Made by a program: the position numbers and the translations under genes
Assembly: GCF_004770145.1 (NCBI RefSeq)
Contig: NZ_RQFW01000012.1
Coordinates: 1-64,000, forward strand
From: Leptospira bourretii
GTDB taxonomy: Bacteria > Spirochaetota > Leptospiria > Leptospirales > Leptospiraceae
Direction: 5' to 3'
Length of the DNA stretch: 64,000 bases
Shown here: piece by piece, positions 1-8,995 of the stretch
Position numbering within the stretch: the stretch's first letter is position 1
How the letters are laid out: each line of letters starts with the position of its first letter
The notes under the pieces: generated by a model
What the model was told of the DNA's origin: nothing
Seen by the model: only the letters and a program-made list of their open reading frames with translations
Databases searched by the model: none

Positions 1-242
1 GTAGATTTTCTCCCCAAGACTTTAATTTTGGATGTCCACTGGCAACCAGCGCATCCAGGGTTTCTGAAAATATTTCTAAAATTCAAGAAATATTGATCCA
101 AATCAAAACGGAAGTTCCAAACCAATCTCAGTACAATCGTTTTTACTGTCCTATGGTAGATAAATCTTGGTTAATGACGGGAAGAGAAGTTAAAAATCCC
201 TATGCTCCCGAAATGAGAGACTGCGGAGAATTATTACAATAG
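1..242 (+). CDS. C-terminal part of a DUF3347-like (metal-efflux associated) protein, cut by window edge
   Basis: An open frame runs from the window edge (frame starting at base 3) to a TAG at 240-242; the start lies outside. The last 35 residues carry the pattern YCPMVDKSW, then NPYAPEM, then CGEL. This is the signature I associate with DUF3347, found either alone or at the C terminus of CusB-type periplasmic adaptors of copper/silver efflux pumps. The Cys and Met residues fit metal contact. The next gene starts 3 bases later, so the two may be co-transcribed. The family call rests on this short motif only; what lies upstream (adaptor domains or a stand-alone secreted protein) cannot be seen. 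Confidence 0.5.
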   Translation, partial: RFSPQDFNFGCPLATSASRVSENISKIQEILIQIKTEVPNQSQYNRFYCPMVDKSWLMTGREVKNPYAPEMRDCGELLQ

Positions 243-245
243 TTT

Positions 246-1166
246 ATGCCAAAGTGTTTTCTAGGTACATCTTTATATGAAGCCTGCCCTCCAAGTTGCA
301 GGCATTCATTCGCTAAACAAGACGTAGATGAAGATTGTATTGCCAAAAATAAATTAGAAGCATTTTTACAGGATAGAGTAACCTTTAAAATTGGATTTTC
401 TGCATTTTCACAAATTCCGGCAAAAACCCTAGAAAAATTCATTTGGACATCAAAAGACAATTTAGAATTAATTTCCTATTTTCTGTATATTGGTGAACCA
501 ACACTTGTTCGTGAAATCATCGAATCTTTTTCTAACCACACATTAAGTTATCTTTTTAAGTGTGATTTTGAAAATTATATGAACATTCGAGAATCCATCA
601 AAAGAGAAAAATCCGTAAAACATATGTTTGATATTCGAAGTTTCAAATATTGGACATTTGTTAGTTATTTGAGGATCTGTGATTTAATTCAATATTTTGT
701 TCGTTATCTCAAAGAACCAGAGTATGCTTGCCAGTTTATCGTGATTTTACCTTCGGAAATAGTTTCCAACCTGAACAAATATACTGGTTTGGATTTTGAA
801 GAAGAAAAAACTTTATACAATGCTTTGGGTGATTCCATCTACGAATTGCCATTACAATCGCCTAAAATTTATGAACATATGATGCAATTGTTTGCAGATG
901 ATCCAGAAGTTTCAATTATCCTTTCCACAATGGAAGGTCTCATTGAAAGACAACAGTTGATTTTGGAAACCACGGACAAACTAATCAACTTCATTGGAGA
1001 ACACCGAATTGATAAAAACTTCCAATTTATTTTTTCTGAAATGGCAGGAATGGAAATTGGTACCGCTTCCGAAATTTTAAACCAATTGTTAGAAAGAAAA
1101 ATGATCACTCCATCTCAAAAACAAATGATTATCGATTTTCTTAACACTGGAAAATTAGAATTATAG
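246..1166 (+). CDS. Hypothetical protein, 306 aa
   Basis: Not recognised. The ATG at 246 follows the previous stop by 3 bases, which suggests co-transcription with the DUF3347-like gene. The first 40 residues contain four cysteines (KCF, ACPPSC, EDC) and may bind a metal; the remainder is mostly helical, rich in F, I, L and E, with no signal peptide and no clear membrane segment, so a cytoplasmic location is likely. The C-terminal 60 residues look like two helix-turn-helix-type hairpins, but I would not call DNA binding from this. A strong hairpin begins at the stop codon and ends the unit. Confidence 0.75.
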   Translation: MPKCFLGTSLYEACPPSCRHSFAKQDVDEDCIAKNKLEAFLQDRVTFKIGFSAFSQIPAKTLEKFIWTSKDNLELISYFLYIGEPTLVREIIESFSNHTLSYLFKCDFENYMNIRESIKREKSVKHMFDIRSFKYWTFVSYLRICDLIQYFVRYLKEPEYACQFIVILPSEIVSNLNKYTGLDFEEEKTLYNALGDSIYELPLQSPKIYEHMMQLFADDPEVSIILSTMEGLIERQQLILETTDKLINFIGEHRIDKNFQFIFSEMAGMEIGTASEILNQLLERKMITPSQKQMIIDFLNTGKLEL

Positions 1167-1197
1167 AATAAACTAACCTTCGCTAGTTTATTCTATA
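1162..1197. terminator. Perfect 14-bp inverted repeat between convergent genes, likely bidirectional terminator
   Basis: Arms 1162-1175 and 1184-1197 are perfectly complementary with an 8-base loop. The left arm includes the TAG of the upstream gene, and the structure ends 13 bases before the stop of the MFS gene on the other strand. It is AT-rich with short T runs on both sides, so termination in both directions is the simplest reading. Confidence 0.6.
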
Positions 1198-1209
1198 TCT
1201 TTGAAATCT

Positions 1210-2433
1210 TTAACCTGCAATTTTTATTTTTTTTGCTAAATAAACGCTAAACAACAAACTAAATACAGAAATCATTCCCACCAGTTCATAATTCACAAGT
1301 TGGTTGTCAGCTGATTGCACCAAAATAAGTCCTGCAATGTATGAAGCGGCTCCTGACGAAATTTGTTGGATGGCAGAATTCACAGACATAAAACTCCCAC
1401 GAATCCTTGGTTCAACTGCAGAAGTAATCATAGCAAATGCAGGAACCATCCTTCCCGAAACCAAAATCATAAATAAAGTTGTGACTGTGAGCACTACAGG
1501 CAATGAAGTTTTTGTTAGAGTCACAACAATCACAATAGGAATAACGGCAATGATGGAAATGATTTGGTAAATTTTTAGTTTTCCGTATCTGTCTGAGAGT
1601 TTTCCAATAAATCGGCTTGTAAAAAAAGTAAAAAGTCCTCCAAAAAAATAAATATAAGGAAGCTCACTTACCGCTAAACCAACGTTAGAAACTAAAAATG
1701 GGCTAAGGAAAGGGATAACCGTAAATCCACCAAACATCAAAAACACCATAAAAATGAATGGGGCCATATGGTCTTTTTTCACAATTACTTGTTTTAAAGA
1801 TTTTAACTGCGATTGTTTTGGGTGAACATCAGAATCCAAATGATAACGAATGGATGGTAGTACCTTATAACCGATAGGCAAAATTAAAAATCCAGCAATC
1901 GCCAAAGATAGGAAAGGGAAATGCCATCCAAACTTATTGGCCAAAGATAAACCAATCGGAATTCCAATCACAGATGCGACAGAAAAAGAACTCATCACAA
2001 CACCTGTGGCAGTTCCTCTTCTGAATACTGGAATGATATCTCCAATGATGGAAAGAACAGTGGCTCCAATCATTCCCCCAAATCCGCCGGCGACAACTCT
2101 TGCAAAAAGTAAAAATCCATAGTTAGGGGCAAACGCACAAAGTAATGTCCCAAAAGAAAACCCAAAGAACAAAACAAGAAGGCTCATTTTGCGATCATAA
2201 GAATCTAAAAATAAAGCACCGATGAGTCCAAAAACTCCAGCACTGATGGAATAAGAAGAAACAAGCAAACCAAATGCCGCCGAATTAATTTTGAAACTCT
2301 CCATAAAAACTGGTCCGAGTGGCATCATGATGACAAAATCAAGTATGTGTAAAAATTGGAGGGCAGCTAGGATAAAGATGATGGCTCTTTCTTTTTGGAT
2401 GGTATGAAGCGGATGGGTAAGAGGTTGGCTCAT
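1210..2433 (-). CDS. Major facilitator superfamily exporter (DHA1-like)
   Basis: A 407-residue polytopic inner-membrane protein with about 12 hydrophobic segments, the normal MFS length. The loop after helix 2 reads LDSYDRKMS and the equivalent loop in the second half reads GKLSDRYGK; these are the two copies of MFS motif A. The glycine-rich fifth helix and the overall pattern resemble AraJ/drug-efflux type DHA1 carriers, so proton-driven export of a small molecule is likely, but the substrate cannot be read from sequence. It is convergent with the hypothetical gene and divergent from the SDR gene, so it forms its own unit. Confidence 0.88.
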   Translation of the reverse strand: MSQPLTHPLHTIQKERAIIFILAALQFLHILDFVIMMPLGPVFMESFKINSAAFGLLVSSYSISAGVFGLIGALFLDSYDRKMSLLVLFFGFSFGTLLCAFAPNYGFLLFARVVAGGFGGMIGATVLSIIGDIIPVFRRGTATGVVMSSFSVASVIGIPIGLSLANKFGWHFPFLSLAIAGFLILPIGYKVLPSIRYHLDSDVHPKQSQLKSLKQVIVKKDHMAPFIFMVFLMFGGFTVIPFLSPFLVSNVGLAVSELPYIYFFGGLFTFFTSRFIGKLSDRYGKLKIYQIISIIAVIPIVIVVTLTKTSLPVVLTVTTLFMILVSGRMVPAFAMITSAVEPRIRGSFMSVNSAIQQISSGAASYIAGLILVQSADNQLVNYELVGMISVFSLLFSVYLAKKIKIAG

Positions 2434-2521
2434 AAAACTAATATTGACCAGGCATTCAAAATTTCCAAAACTATTTAGTTTCGAATTGCCAACTTTTGCA
2501 TTCAGTCATAAAATTCCATCT

Positions 2522-3301
2522 ATGAAATACGCGTTAATTACAGGTGCTTCCACTGGACTGGGAAAGGATTTTGCTTTGGCTTTAGCGGAAAAGGGTTACA
2601 CCCCCGTTTTAGTTGCAAGGAGTGCTGATCGACTGAAAGCATTGGCTACAGAAATCAAAACCAAATTCGGCTTACAAAGTGTCGTCATAGCCCAAGATTT
2701 GGCCAAACCCAAATCGGCAGAGGTTCTATACAAAGCGGTTAAAAAACTAAAATTGTCGATTCATTGTTTGGTGAACAACGCCGGTTTTGGTCTGAACGGA
2801 GAATTCCATAAAAATTCTTTTGAAAGTGAATCCCAATTGATCCAATTGAATGTCACAACACTCGCAGAACTTTGCCATTTCTTTTTGCAAGATATGGTAG
2901 CAGCAAAAGATGGATACATTCTGAATGTTGCCTCCACTGCGGCTTACCAACCGGGTCCACTGATGTCGAATTACTATGCATCAAAAGCTTATGTTCTTTC
3001 ACTCAGTGAAGGACTTGCTGAAGAAGTAAGGGATTATGGTGTTACAGTTACTTGTTTTTGCCCAGGACCAACTCAGACTGAATTTTTTGAAAGAGCAAAT
3101 ATGACCAAAATCAATTTAGTAAAGTCATCCTTTCTCATTATGAAATCTAGAGAAGTGGTTGATATTGGACTCGATGCTTTATTCAGTAAAAAAGTGATCA
3201 AAATTCCTGGTTTCGCTAATTTTCTATTGGCACAGTCGGTTCGGTTCTCACCAAGATTTCTCGTTCGTAAAATTGCAAAATATTTGCACCAAGCAGGGTA
3301 A
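2522..3301 (+). CDS. Short-chain dehydrogenase/reductase (SDR)
   Basis: Classical SDR of 259 residues from the ATG at 2522. An upstream in-frame start at 2444 would add 26 residues with no family match, so I reject it. Visible are the NAD(P) motif TGASTGLG near residue 8, NNAGFG near 85, a catalytic Ser in the NVAST strand and YYASK (Tyr-x-x-x-Lys) near 155. The PGPTQT segment and the C-terminal region resemble the DltE/YqjQ-like SDRs that act on lipid or ketone substrates. The aminotransferase gene starts 2 bases after its stop, so the pair is probably co-translated. Substrate unknown. Confidence 0.88.
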   Translation: MKYALITGASTGLGKDFALALAEKGYTPVLVARSADRLKALATEIKTKFGLQSVVIAQDLAKPKSAEVLYKAVKKLKLSIHCLVNNAGFGLNGEFHKNSFESESQLIQLNVTTLAELCHFFLQDMVAAKDGYILNVASTAAYQPGPLMSNYYASKAYVLSLSEGLAEEVRDYGVTVTCFCPGPTQTEFFERANMTKINLVKSSFLIMKSREVVDIGLDALFSKKVIKIPGFANFLLAQSVRFSPRFLVRKIAKYLHQAG

Positions 3302-3303
3302 AT

Positions 3304-4491
3304 TTGGCCGAATTTTCATTTTCAAACAGATTTCATTTGTTAGGTGATTTGGATACAGAAAACCAAATCTATCAAACAAAACAAATTCTCGAAAACTCTG
3401 GAAATGAAATCTTAGATCTCACCAATTCCAATCCTACCAAACTAGGGTTGGAATTTCCTCCTTCTGCTTTATCTCATATATTCTCTAATTTGGATAGTAG
3501 CCTATATGAACCCATTGCAGAAGGATTGGAATCAACAAGACAATCCATTGTTTCCGAATATGAAAAAAGAGGGATCCCGATCCAAACATCGGATCTAATT
3601 CTGACAGCTAGCACTTCAGAGGCATATTCGTATTGTTTTAAACTTTTTACAAATCCCGGGGATGAAATCCTCACGCCAAACCCTGGTTATCCTCTGTTTA
3701 GTTTTTTAATTGGCCTTGAAAATCTAAAAGAAGTACACTACCCCCTCAAAGAAGAAAAAGAAACAGGAACCTGGACTTATTCTGCCGAAGCTATTGCCAA
3801 CTGTATTAGTACAAAAACAAAACTCATAGTCCTTGTGAGTCCGGCAAATCCCACAGGATCTCGAACGACTGCAAAGTTCTGGAAAGAGTGGGAGGAATTA
3901 GGAATTCAAATTCCTGTTTTAGTGGATGAGGTTTTTGTGGGTTATGAATTTTCCGGGGAACCACACCAAATTCCTTTATCACCAAAATTTCCACTTTTGG
4001 TATGCAATGGTTTATCCAAAATGTTAGCTCTGCCAGGACTCAAACTTGGTTGGATCCTAATCAAAAGTCCAGAACCCTCTCGATCTCAAATTTATAAAAA
4101 AATAGGATTTATTGCTGATACTTATCTTTCCGTCAACTCCCCAGTCCAACTTGCCACACCGGAACTCATCCCCTGGAAAACAATGGTGCAAAATCGTATT
4201 CGAACAAGAATTATGCGAAACTTGAACAATTGTATTTCTTTTGCAGAAGAATGTTCCAAAGTTCTAAATTCACCAGGTTTTGAAGCCGGTTGGTATTTTT
4301 TATTTGAATTTGATTTAGAAAAGAAGGATGAAGATTTTGTTTTAGAGATTTTGTCTCAAACAAAGGTATTTTTTCATCCTGGTTCTTGGTATGGACTTTC
4401 GCATAATCGTTGTTTTCTTATCGTTAGTCTAATTTCCGATGAAGAAACATTACAACGTGGGTTAGAAACTCTTCAGGTTTATCTCAAATAA
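3304..4491 (+). CDS. PLP-dependent aminotransferase, class I/II
   Basis: Fold-type I aminotransferase of 395 residues. Visible are SNPTKLG near the N terminus, NPGYPL, NPTGS (cofactor ring and substrate side), DEVFVGYEF (Asp that pairs with the pyridine nitrogen) and GLSKMLALPGLKLGW, where the Lys of SK should form the Schiff base. The start is a TTG two bases after the SDR stop, with AGGG as ribosome site; the first residues already match the family, so a later start is unlikely. The 3' end overlaps the convergent patatin gene by 13 bases. Amino-acid specificity cannot be assigned. Confidence 0.88.
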   Translation: MAEFSFSNRFHLLGDLDTENQIYQTKQILENSGNEILDLTNSNPTKLGLEFPPSALSHIFSNLDSSLYEPIAEGLESTRQSIVSEYEKRGIPIQTSDLILTASTSEAYSYCFKLFTNPGDEILTPNPGYPLFSFLIGLENLKEVHYPLKEEKETGTWTYSAEAIANCISTKTKLIVLVSPANPTGSRTTAKFWKEWEELGIQIPVLVDEVFVGYEFSGEPHQIPLSPKFPLLVCNGLSKMLALPGLKLGWILIKSPEPSRSQIYKKIGFIADTYLSVNSPVQLATPELIPWKTMVQNRIRTRIMRNLNNCISFAEECSKVLNSPGFEAGWYFLFEFDLEKKDEDFVLEILSQTKVFFHPGSWYGLSHNRCFLIVSLISDEETLQRGLETLQVYLK

Positions 4492-5441
4492 TCAATGATG
4501 GCTGTTTTTTGGGCCAAGGCGTCAGCCTTTCCTAATTCGAAAGTTTCTCTGACACCTTTTGGATTGGTATAATCAAAAGAAGTAATCGGCAAAGGTTTTG
4601 ATGGGGTAATCAAATAAGATTTTGCCAATAGTTCTGGGTCTTTGCCTACGATGGTATTTTGTTCATAGTGAATGCCAATGATTTTTGCGTTAGGCGAAAA
4701 AGTTTCAATGACCATATTATTTGTTAGTCCCCCATCCAAATAATATTCATCATCCACGGATTGAAAGTCGACGATAGGGGGAATGGATGAAGAGTTCATA
4801 ATGAATTGTTCTATGGTTTCGGGATTTACAAAGTCTTTCTCGGTAAAATCAACGTCTTCCATATTCCATTTTTTGATCATCTCAGCTGTTCGATTTGCCG
4901 GGATACCTTCTGACCGGTCCCGATCATCCAAAATAAAAGCTCGACCCGTTTCCGAAATCAATCGCGCCAATCGAAATTTATTTTTTAAAGAATCTTCTTT
5001 CGGATGTGCTTTTACCGAATGGATCCACACTTTTGCACCGGATTCTAGAACTTTATCAAACTTCATTCCAAACCGAATGGTTCGGCGATACATATCCTCA
5101 TGAGGAAAAGTGGATTCTCCTCGTAAAAGATTAGAAAAATGGAAATTCCTTGAGTTTCGTTTTGTGATTTCCTCAAAGTATTCAACCGATTCTTCTTCTG
5201 TTTGGGAAAGAATACACAAGGCCATGGCGGCACCAGCGGATACACCCGATACTTCTGTGAATCTTACTCCCCATTCACGAAGGGTTTTCCCCACTCCCAA
5301 AGCATAAAATGCCTTACAACCACCACCAGCGATGGCAAGAGAAGCATCATAAGATGGAAAAATTTTAACTAGTGTTTGTAATACTTGTTCTCTAACGCCC
5401 ATACGATCGACAAATTCTAATCCCCTTCCCAACGAAAGCAT
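4479..5441 (-). CDS. Patatin-like phospholipase
   Basis: Patatin/RssA-type serine hydrolase of 320 residues. AGGGCKAF gives the oxyanion-hole glycines near residue 40, GVSAG carries the nucleophile Ser, and LDGGLTNN carries the catalytic Asp of the Ser-Asp dyad near residue 250. No signal peptide, so the enzyme acts inside the cell or is secreted by another route. Likely activity: acyl hydrolysis of phospholipids. The ATG at 5441 has an AGGTGAG site inside the end of the upstream small gene and overlaps it by 25 bases; a later ATG at 5402 lacks a ribosome site. Confidence 0.88.
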   Translation of the reverse strand: MLSLGRGLEFVDRMGVREQVLQTLVKIFPSYDASLAIAGGGCKAFYALGVGKTLREWGVRFTEVSGVSAGAAMALCILSQTEEESVEYFEEITKRNSRNFHFSNLLRGESTFPHEDMYRRTIRFGMKFDKVLESGAKVWIHSVKAHPKEDSLKNKFRLARLISETGRAFILDDRDRSEGIPANRTAEMIKKWNMEDVDFTEKDFVNPETIEQFIMNSSSIPPIVDFQSVDDEYYLDGGLTNNMVIETFSPNAKIIGIHYEQNTIVGKDPELLAKSYLITPSKPLPITSFDYTNPKGVRETFELGKADALAQKTAIIDYLR

Positions 5442-5704
5442 AGAGTATTATTCTCACCTAAAAATCTGTCAAAATATAAACTTGCACGACAATCATCTTC
5501 TGTCGCAAGAAAGAAATCATAACCACCAGCTGGGTATTTGATTTTACAACATCCCTTTTTGTCTTTTCGTTCGGGTGGTTGGCGAACCGATTTATCTTGG
5601 CCTTTCAAATCTCCAAGAGTGGGAGGTAATTCCTGTCTCGAATCAGCAAAACTTTCAGAAACAATCATAACACAGAAAAAAAGATAGATCAGAATCGTTC
5701 GCAT
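5417..5704 (-). CDS. Small secreted Cys-containing protein
   Basis: Not recognised. From the ATG at 5704 it encodes 95 residues: a signal peptide (MRTILIYLFFCVMIVSESFA), a charged proline-rich linker, then a compact domain with a CC pair and two further cysteines that could form two disulfides. An in-frame start 33 bases upstream would put extra residues before the signal peptide, so I use 5704. The gene overlaps the patatin gene start by 25 bases, which suggests translational coupling. A small periplasmic or exported protein is likely; function unknown. Confidence 0.6.
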   Translation of the reverse strand: MRTILIYLFFCVMIVSESFADSRQELPPTLGDLKGQDKSVRQPPERKDKKGCCKIKYPAGGYDFFLATEDDCRASLYFDRFLGENNTLCFRWEGD

Positions 5705-5874
5705 TCTGTAAAAATAGACTTGGTTAATGGTACACAAGTTCGGCGATTCCTAAAAAAGTCATGAATTAGGTTCAATCGTACGAAATGTATTTCTTATGGA
5801 TAGGAAATATTTTTCTTTACCCATTTGTTTGCTCTTTTTATACTCTCCCCACTAAACATCCTTTGGGGACACCA

Positions 5875-6831
5875 ATGAATAACACAAGACTACAATACCA
5901 CGCTACGGGAGGACAGCTCTTCGTAATTTTACTGAAGAATATGTTTCTGACCGTTGTAACTTTGGGGATCTATAGCTTTTGGGCAAGAACCAATATACAA
6001 AAATTCATGGCAGAAAATTTAGAATGGGCAGGAGAACGTTTTTCCTTCCACGGAACAGGAAAAGAAAGGTTCATTGGTTTCCTTAAAGCCTTAGGAATTT
6101 TCATCGTTCTGTACATTGGAATTTATATCATTCAAACCATCCTCAACTACATTCCCATCCCTTATTTCGGAATGATTGTAGGTTATCTCTTGACACTTGG
6201 AGTTTTTCTTGCTCTTGTCCCTATCATTGTCGTGGGTGGAAGAAAGTATTTAACTTCTCGCACGGGTTACCGTAACCTTCGATTTGGCTTCGATGGAAAA
6301 ATTTTAGAAGTCGCAAAAATCTATGGTAAAGGAATTCTTTTAACAATTGTTACGTTAGGGATTTACTACCCATGGTTCTTTGCGGAAAAAGAAGCCTACA
6401 TCCAAAGCAAAACAAGATACGGAAATACAAACTTCGGATTTTCAGCGGAAGGTAAGGAAATCTTTTTTTTGTATTTAAAGGGTTTTCTCTTGAGCATTGT
6501 GACTTTCGGAATTTACTATTCCTGGTTTTTAGCCGACATCCAAAACTATATTTGGAACAGAACAAGCTTTCAGGGAAAAAAATTCAGTTCTGACATCACT
6601 GGTGGAAAAATTTTCGTAAATTTTATCATCGCCTATTTAATCATCCTATTTACCTTAGGGATAGGATTTGCATGGGCTGTAGTTCGTTTGACCAAACTCT
6701 TCCTTGAGTCGGTAAGTTTGGAAGCTGAAGTTGATTTCTCAACTATTTCTGCACAAACAGATACAACAGCAAATGCGACTGCGGAGGGATTGGAAGCACT
6801 AGCCGAAGCACTGGAAGGCTTCCTTTCATAA
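5875..6831 (+). CDS. DUF898 (YjgN) family inner-membrane protein
   Basis: 318 residues from the ATG at 5875, which has GGGGA placed correctly upstream; the longer frame from 5785 adds 30 unmatched residues. It has three internal repeats of the form TLGIYSFWARTNIQKF / TLGIYYPWFFAEKEAYI / TFGIYYSWFLADIQNYI, each linked to a GERFSF-, YRNLRFGF- or NFGFSAEG-type strand, which is the YjgN family pattern. Several hydrophobic helices place it in the inner membrane. The gene is followed 3 bases later by an M48 protease, a pairing known in other bacteria but without a settled function. Confidence 0.85.
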   Translation: MNNTRLQYHATGGQLFVILLKNMFLTVVTLGIYSFWARTNIQKFMAENLEWAGERFSFHGTGKERFIGFLKALGIFIVLYIGIYIIQTILNYIPIPYFGMIVGYLLTLGVFLALVPIIVVGGRKYLTSRTGYRNLRFGFDGKILEVAKIYGKGILLTIVTLGIYYPWFFAEKEAYIQSKTRYGNTNFGFSAEGKEIFFLYLKGFLLSIVTFGIYYSWFLADIQNYIWNRTSFQGKKFSSDITGGKIFVNFIIAYLIILFTLGIGFAWAVVRLTKLFLESVSLEAEVDFSTISAQTDTTANATAEGLEALAEALEGFLS

Positions 6832-6834
6832 ACA

Positions 6835-8031
6835 TTGTTTCAAAATCAAACATTCACATCCCGATATTTTAACGGAGTATCAGCAGTCCCTGAGGAAGGG
6901 ACTGTTTTGATTCACGGCCAAACCATTGATTTTTCATCTGCAGACACAGCCCACAAGCTAAACGTATCTCAATTTACTGAATTTGCACTAACGCATAAAG
7001 GTTGTAAGTTGGTTTTGCGTCCCGATGAAATTCGAGAAAGTCCAGTATTAGAAATCATTTGCCCAAAAGACGACGCAAAAAAGTTGGAATCACTTTGGAT
7101 CCAATCAAAGAAAAACCAAAGCCACTCTCATGCGTTTTTTTATTCCATTAGAGAGATGAACCCAATAGTACTCGGGATTCTATCGATTGCCATCGTAGCC
7201 TTGATTGGCTTTTTTTATTTTAAAGGTTTGGAACTGGTGGTCAACCTGATTCCTATCTCTATGGACAAGTCACTGGGAGAATCAGTACAACTGAAGATGG
7301 ATGCCCAGTTTCAAGAATGTAATACAAAAGCTACCGACAAGTTCTTTGCCGAAGCATTAAAAAAAATCGTACCAAAAAATAGTCCGCACCAATTCAAGGT
7401 CTCAGTGATTGGATCAACCATCCCCAATGCCTTTGCACTTTCCAATGGAAGAATTTATTTTTTTTCTGGATTGTTAAACGATGCTAAATCGCAAGAAGAA
7501 GTCATCGGAGTTCTAGCACATGAAGTAGCTCATGTGGAAAAAAGACACCATATGCGAAATCTTGTAAAGGCTGGTGGAACATCGCTTGCCATCTCTTTAG
7601 TGGTTGGACCTGGTTTAGGAAATATGGAATTTCTGGAAACATTTACAGAAATTGGCTCCACAATTCTGGTACTAAAGTTTTCAAGAGATTTCGAAACAGA
7701 AGCAGACATAACTTCTATTGAATACCTCAAAAACCAAAACCTTTCCCCATCTGGTCTCCTAACATTCTTTAAGCGAATGTCAGAACTTGAAAAAGAAATT
7801 ACGAAGTCAGAAAAAAATCCACCGGATGCAAATGCCAAGGATGACCAAGTGGTTACATCGTCCATTACGGATTTTTTAAGTACACATCCAGCAACAGATG
7901 AAAGAATGAAAACTTTGGAAAAATTGATTCAATCAGGAAAAAAAGGTTCCGTCAAAAAAATAGTTTCTGACCAAACCTGGAAAGAAATTCAATCGGTTTG
8001 TTTTGATTTTAAAAAATCCGATTCTAAATGA
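6835..8031 (+). CDS. M48-family zinc metalloprotease, membrane-anchored
   Basis: 398 residues from a TTG at 6835, three bases after the DUF898 stop. The N-terminal domain starts with YFNGVSAVPEEG, the usual opening of the M48 proteins that sit beside DUF898 genes, which supports this early TTG. One membrane segment lies near residues 105-130. The protease domain carries LAHEVAHVEKRH, an HExxH zinc site, and the third ligand Glu in FETEADITS. A STHPATDERM segment near the end is typical of the BepA/HtpX/Oma1 group. A role in membrane or envelope protein quality control is inferred. The last 43 bases overlap the convergent epimerase gene. Confidence 0.88.
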   Translation: MFQNQTFTSRYFNGVSAVPEEGTVLIHGQTIDFSSADTAHKLNVSQFTEFALTHKGCKLVLRPDEIRESPVLEIICPKDDAKKLESLWIQSKKNQSHSHAFFYSIREMNPIVLGILSIAIVALIGFFYFKGLELVVNLIPISMDKSLGESVQLKMDAQFQECNTKATDKFFAEALKKIVPKNSPHQFKVSVIGSTIPNAFALSNGRIYFFSGLLNDAKSQEEVIGVLAHEVAHVEKRHHMRNLVKAGGTSLAISLVVGPGLGNMEFLETFTEIGSTILVLKFSRDFETEADITSIEYLKNQNLSPSGLLTFFKRMSELEKEITKSEKNPPDANAKDDQVVTSSITDFLSTHPATDERMKTLEKLIQSGKKGSVKKIVSDQTWKEIQSVCFDFKKSDSK

Positions 8032-8909
8032 TTGTAAATTTGGCGGAGAGTTTCGCTTAAGCTATGTTTGTTTTTCCAGCCAAGTGATTTTAGTTTAGAA
8101 TTATCTCCATAAACTTTGGATGTTTCGGATGCTCTCACGCGCCCGGCATCCACTTCAAATTTGATTTCATGACCTGAAATTTTTACTAACTCTTCTACCA
8201 TATAACGAATACTTCGTTCTTCCCCAGAGCAGATATTGTAAATTTCACCCGATTCCCCTTTTTCTATTAATGTCAGATACCCACTAATGATATCTTCCAC
8301 ATGAGAAAAATCACGAGTCGGTGCCAAATCGCCGACAGAAATCGATGATTTTCCAAAGTGTTTCGCTTCAATGATTTGAGAACAAAAATTAGGGATGACA
8401 AACTCTTTACGTTGCCCAATTCCAATATGGTTGAAAGGACGAGCAATGACAATGGAAACGAAGGGACTATATGCAGAATACTGACGACAATAGGATTCGG
8501 CTGCTAATTTACTTCCTGCATAAGGATTGACTGGATTAGGCAAAAGAGATTCTTTCAACGGTAGAAGAGATAGGTTTTGTTTTCCGTAAACATCAGCTGA
8601 AGAAACATACAACATTTTGCATGGTCTTTGCATCCGATGTAAAATTTCGATTAAATTCAGAGTACCACCCACGTTGATTTCTTCGGTCTCCCAAGGATTT
8701 TCGATGGCAATCGGAACAAAGGCTTGGGCAGCCAAATGGATGAGGATATCTGGTTGAACCTCTTTTAAATTTTTTGCAACAACCTCTCGGTCACGAATAT
8801 CACCTTGAAAACAATGGATTTGGTATTCACCAAGCGATTCTAGAGCAGGAAGGAGGTAACTACCGACAAATCCAGTGGCTCCGGTGACTAAAGTTTGTTT
8901 TTTTTTCAT
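7989..8909 (-). CDS. NAD-dependent epimerase/dehydratase, GDP-6-deoxy-4-ketohexose reductase (Rmd)-like
   Basis: Extended SDR of 306 residues. TGATGFVGSYL at residues 8-18 binds NAD(P), VSSADVYG holds the catalytic Ser, and YAGSK the Tyr/Lys pair. ARPFNHIG followed by GQRKEFVIPNF is the segment I associate with GDP-4-keto-6-deoxy-D-mannose reductase (Rmd), which makes GDP-D-rhamnose. No GDP-mannose 4,6-dehydratase is in the window. It lies beside, and divergent from, a glycosyltransferase run (86-base gap), so production of a deoxyhexose for surface polysaccharide is the natural inference. The exact sugar is not proven; other NDP-sugar epimerases remain possible. Confidence 0.8.
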   Translation of the reverse strand: MKKKQTLVTGATGFVGSYLLPALESLGEYQIHCFQGDIRDREVVAKNLKEVQPDILIHLAAQAFVPIAIENPWETEEINVGGTLNLIEILHRMQRPCKMLYVSSADVYGKQNLSLLPLKESLLPNPVNPYAGSKLAAESYCRQYSAYSPFVSIVIARPFNHIGIGQRKEFVIPNFCSQIIEAKHFGKSSISVGDLAPTRDFSHVEDIISGYLTLIEKGESGEIYNICSGEERSIRYMVEELVKISGHEIKFEVDAGRVRASETSKVYGDNSKLKSLGWKNKHSLSETLRQIYNHLESDFLKSKQTD

Positions 8910-8995
8910 AGAAAAGGGAAATTTCCGATTCGGCTCTAAGATTTAGTTGCCATTCTTCCAATTTTTCAAATCCTCTCAACAAAAGAAAGAAAACT

